A program made the translations under genes and the position numbers. Of a DNA stretch of 64,000 nucleotides, positions 62,715 through 64,000 are shown piece after piece. How positions within the stretch are numbered: the stretch's first letter is position 1; the number at the start of each line of letters is the position of its first letter. A model generated the notes under the pieces. It searched no databases and was not told the origin of the DNA. It saw only the letters and a program-made list of their open reading frames with translations. This DNA comes from CAWBRT01 sp963832785 (lineage in GTDB: Bacteria > Acidobacteriota > Terriglobia > Terriglobales > Acidobacteriaceae). The stretch is taken from positions 310,001-374,000 of the forward strand of contig CAWHVF010000009.1 of the NCBI GenBank assembly GCA_963832785.1, written 5' to 3'.

Positions 62715-63584
62715 ATGGAGCTGCTGTTTTTCAATGCCTTTAACGGCCTTGTTCAGGGTGTCTTCTATGCGCTGATGGCCCTGGGCCTGGCGCTGATCCT
62801 GAGCCTCAGCTCGGTAATCAACATGGCCCACGGCGGATTTCTGGTGATCGGGGCCTACCTGGCTTTTACTCTGACCCCTTACCTTGGCTTCTGGGGAGCA
62901 CTGGTTGTCGGGCCCCTCCTTGCCGGGGTCCTGGGCCTGGCCGTTGAGCGAACGCTAATCCGAAAGCTCTACAAGCGGGGCGATCCACTGTACAGCCTCC
63001 TGCTAACTTTCGGATTAGCACTCATTATTCAGGACCTTGTCCGTACTGTTTGGGGCGCACAGGGTTTGCCTGCTTCCGTCCCCGCGTCGCTCGATCAGCC
63101 ATTGACCTCGACCCTGTTCTTCATTACTGACTATCGCATGGTCATCATTGCGATCACCACTGCCGTAAGCATCGGGCTCTATCTGGTCCTTAGGTATAGC
63201 TTGATCGGCATTCGCATTCGGGCCGGAACGCGGGATCTGGAAAGCGTGTCGGCGCTCGGTGTGAACATCTACAGGCTCCGCGCCCTGAATTTCGCAGTTG
63301 GCTGCTTTTTCGCCGGACTCGCCGGGGTGCTGGCGTCCGGAATCCTTGGTCTCACACCACCGATGGGCGATAGCCTGCTGATGCCCAGCTTCGTAGCCGT
63401 CATCGTGGGTGGCGTCGGCAGCCTCCCGGGAGCCGTGCTGGGAGGGTTGCTCATCGGCGTAGTCTCCGGGATTACAACCACCTACTACCCCGCAGCCAGC
63501 GAAGCCGTGATTTACCTCATGATGCTGGTCGTCCTGGTAATCAGGCCCCGCGGGCTTATGGGGCAAGAGAGCATATTCGAATGA
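62715..63584 (+). CDS. livH: Branched-chain amino-acid-type ABC transporter permease LivH
   Basis: A 289-residue permease with about eight helices. It shows the family pattern FFNAFNGLVQGVFYALMALG, SLSSVINMAHGGFLVIGAYL, GTRDLESVSALGVNIYRL (cytoplasmic EAA-like loop) and MLVVLVIRPRGLMGQ at the end. Its TGA overlaps the ATG of the next permease (ATGA), showing translational coupling. It forms the inner-membrane channel with LivM for the ligand delivered by the upstream binding protein. Confidence 0.93.
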   Translation: MELLFFNAFNGLVQGVFYALMALGLALILSLSSVINMAHGGFLVIGAYLAFTLTPYLGFWGALVVGPLLAGVLGLAVERTLIRKLYKRGDPLYSLLLTFGLALIIQDLVRTVWGAQGLPASVPASLDQPLTSTLFFITDYRMVIIAITTAVSIGLYLVLRYSLIGIRIRAGTRDLESVSALGVNIYRLRALNFAVGCFFAGLAGVLASGILGLTPPMGDSLLMPSFVAVIVGGVGSLPGAVLGGLLIGVVSGITTTYYPAASEAVIYLMMLVVLVIRPRGLMGQESIFE

Positions 63585-64000
63585 ATCGGGTTCTCTGGCT
63601 TCGACGGCGCTATGGCTTTCCTTTGCTGCTTTGGGCGGCGCTAATCACCGTTCCCTGGTGGTTGCCATTGGTTGGTGGCTACTCAGCGCTTGGTTCCAAG
63701 ATCTTGGTCTACGCGCTCGCCACCATGGGTCTGAATATCCTGTTTGGCTTCACCGGGGGCCTCTCGTTCGGCCAGGCTGCGTATTTCGGCGTCGGTGCCT
63801 ACGGCGCTGGCTTGACGCTCAAGTACATAGCCCCAAGCACCCCCCTAGCCATCGTTGTCGGCACGCTTGCAGCCGGCTTGGCCGCCGTCATTCTCGGCCC
63901 CTTGGTGATGCGCCGGCGCGGCATCTACTTCGCCATGATCACCATCGCCATCGGCCAGCTCTTGTATTTTGTCGCGGTGCGCTGGAATAACGTCACTGGC
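63581..64000 (+). CDS. livM: Branched-chain amino-acid-type ABC transporter permease LivM, N-terminal part; runs off the window
   Basis: 140 codons are visible and the frame is open to the window end. The start MNRVLWLRRRYGFPLLL overlaps the livH stop by 4 bp. LivM signatures are present: YALATMGLNILFGFTGGLSF followed by GQAAYFGVGAYGAG, then VMRRRGIYFAMITIAIGQLL, the conserved gating segment. It is the partner permease of LivH. ATPase genes livG and livF would be expected beyond the window. Confidence 0.92.
   Translation, partial: MNRVLWLRRRYGFPLLLWAALITVPWWLPLVGGYSALGSKILVYALATMGLNILFGFTGGLSFGQAAYFGVGAYGAGLTLKYIAPSTPLAIVVGTLAAGLAAVILGPLVMRRRGIYFAMITIAIGQLLYFVAVRWNNVTG

Overview
The window looks like a chromosomal contig from a GC-rich soil bacterium of the Acidobacteriota. 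This is inferred from gene content, a lone TPR-secretin fusion, a large Ig/IPT-type secreted protease, and many dispersed palindromic repeats. No rRNA, tRNA or CRISPR was recognised. Most genes are core metabolism in short operons on both strands. Accessory DNA is limited to one IS110-type insertion, several MITE-like elements, and a few visibly AT-richer cargo genes.

Layout. 1-3.8 kb: C-terminal lpdA, an orphan low-GC gene, and a phosphate pair (DUF47/PhoU-like plus PiT). 3.8-9.2 kb: carA-carB, a VKOR-type disulfide enzyme and a small cytochrome c. 9.4-16.3 kb: a glycolytic block on the minus strand (gap, pgk, macrodomain gene, tpiA), split by an IS110 element nested in two older repeats and bracketed by two copies of a hairpin-rich MITE. 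16.4-25.3 kb: P-loop kinase, pseudo-receiver, nadE, TPR-secretin, HAD phosphatase, YmdB-type phosphoesterase and a lipoprotein ABC binding protein. 25.5-31 kb: anmK-nagZ (peptidoglycan recycling), a small conserved gene and mutS. 31.2-39.1 kb: galT-like gene, then a tetrapyrrole operon hemX-hemA-hemC-[Sel1 protein, DUF2971 protein]-hemD, in which the bracketed pair looks inserted. 39.1-48.4 kb: exported small protein, inositol-phosphate synthase, OPT and MFS transporters, aminotransferase, and a glyoxylate-carboligase/acetolactate-synthase-like enzyme. 48.4-56.8 kb: two tandem CRP-type palindromes, an AhbD/NirJ-type radical SAM protein, a Crp/Fnr regulator, LysR, DUF4870, a second radical SAM protein, threonine synthase, DUF2892 and an exported protein. 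56.8-64 kb: a 1341-residue secreted subtilase-like protein and the start of a branched-chain amino-acid-type ABC operon (binding protein, livH, partial livM).

Two things affect how the window should be read. First, four conserved genes (nadE, the gcl-like gene, the Crp/Fnr gene and the livK-like gene) each carry one apparent extra base that breaks the frame. Either these are residual assembly or sequencing errors, or the genes are decaying. The shared direction (always +1 base) favours error. Second, intergenic space is full of recurring palindromic families: GTCAT...GAGGAATCT, ACCACAGAG, AT-rich TTTTTGATTT, GTGGGTCAATTT, and GTGCCCCATAT hairpins. Several sit right at operon edges or beside start codons.

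All functional calls come from reading motifs and overall family resemblance. No database search was run.
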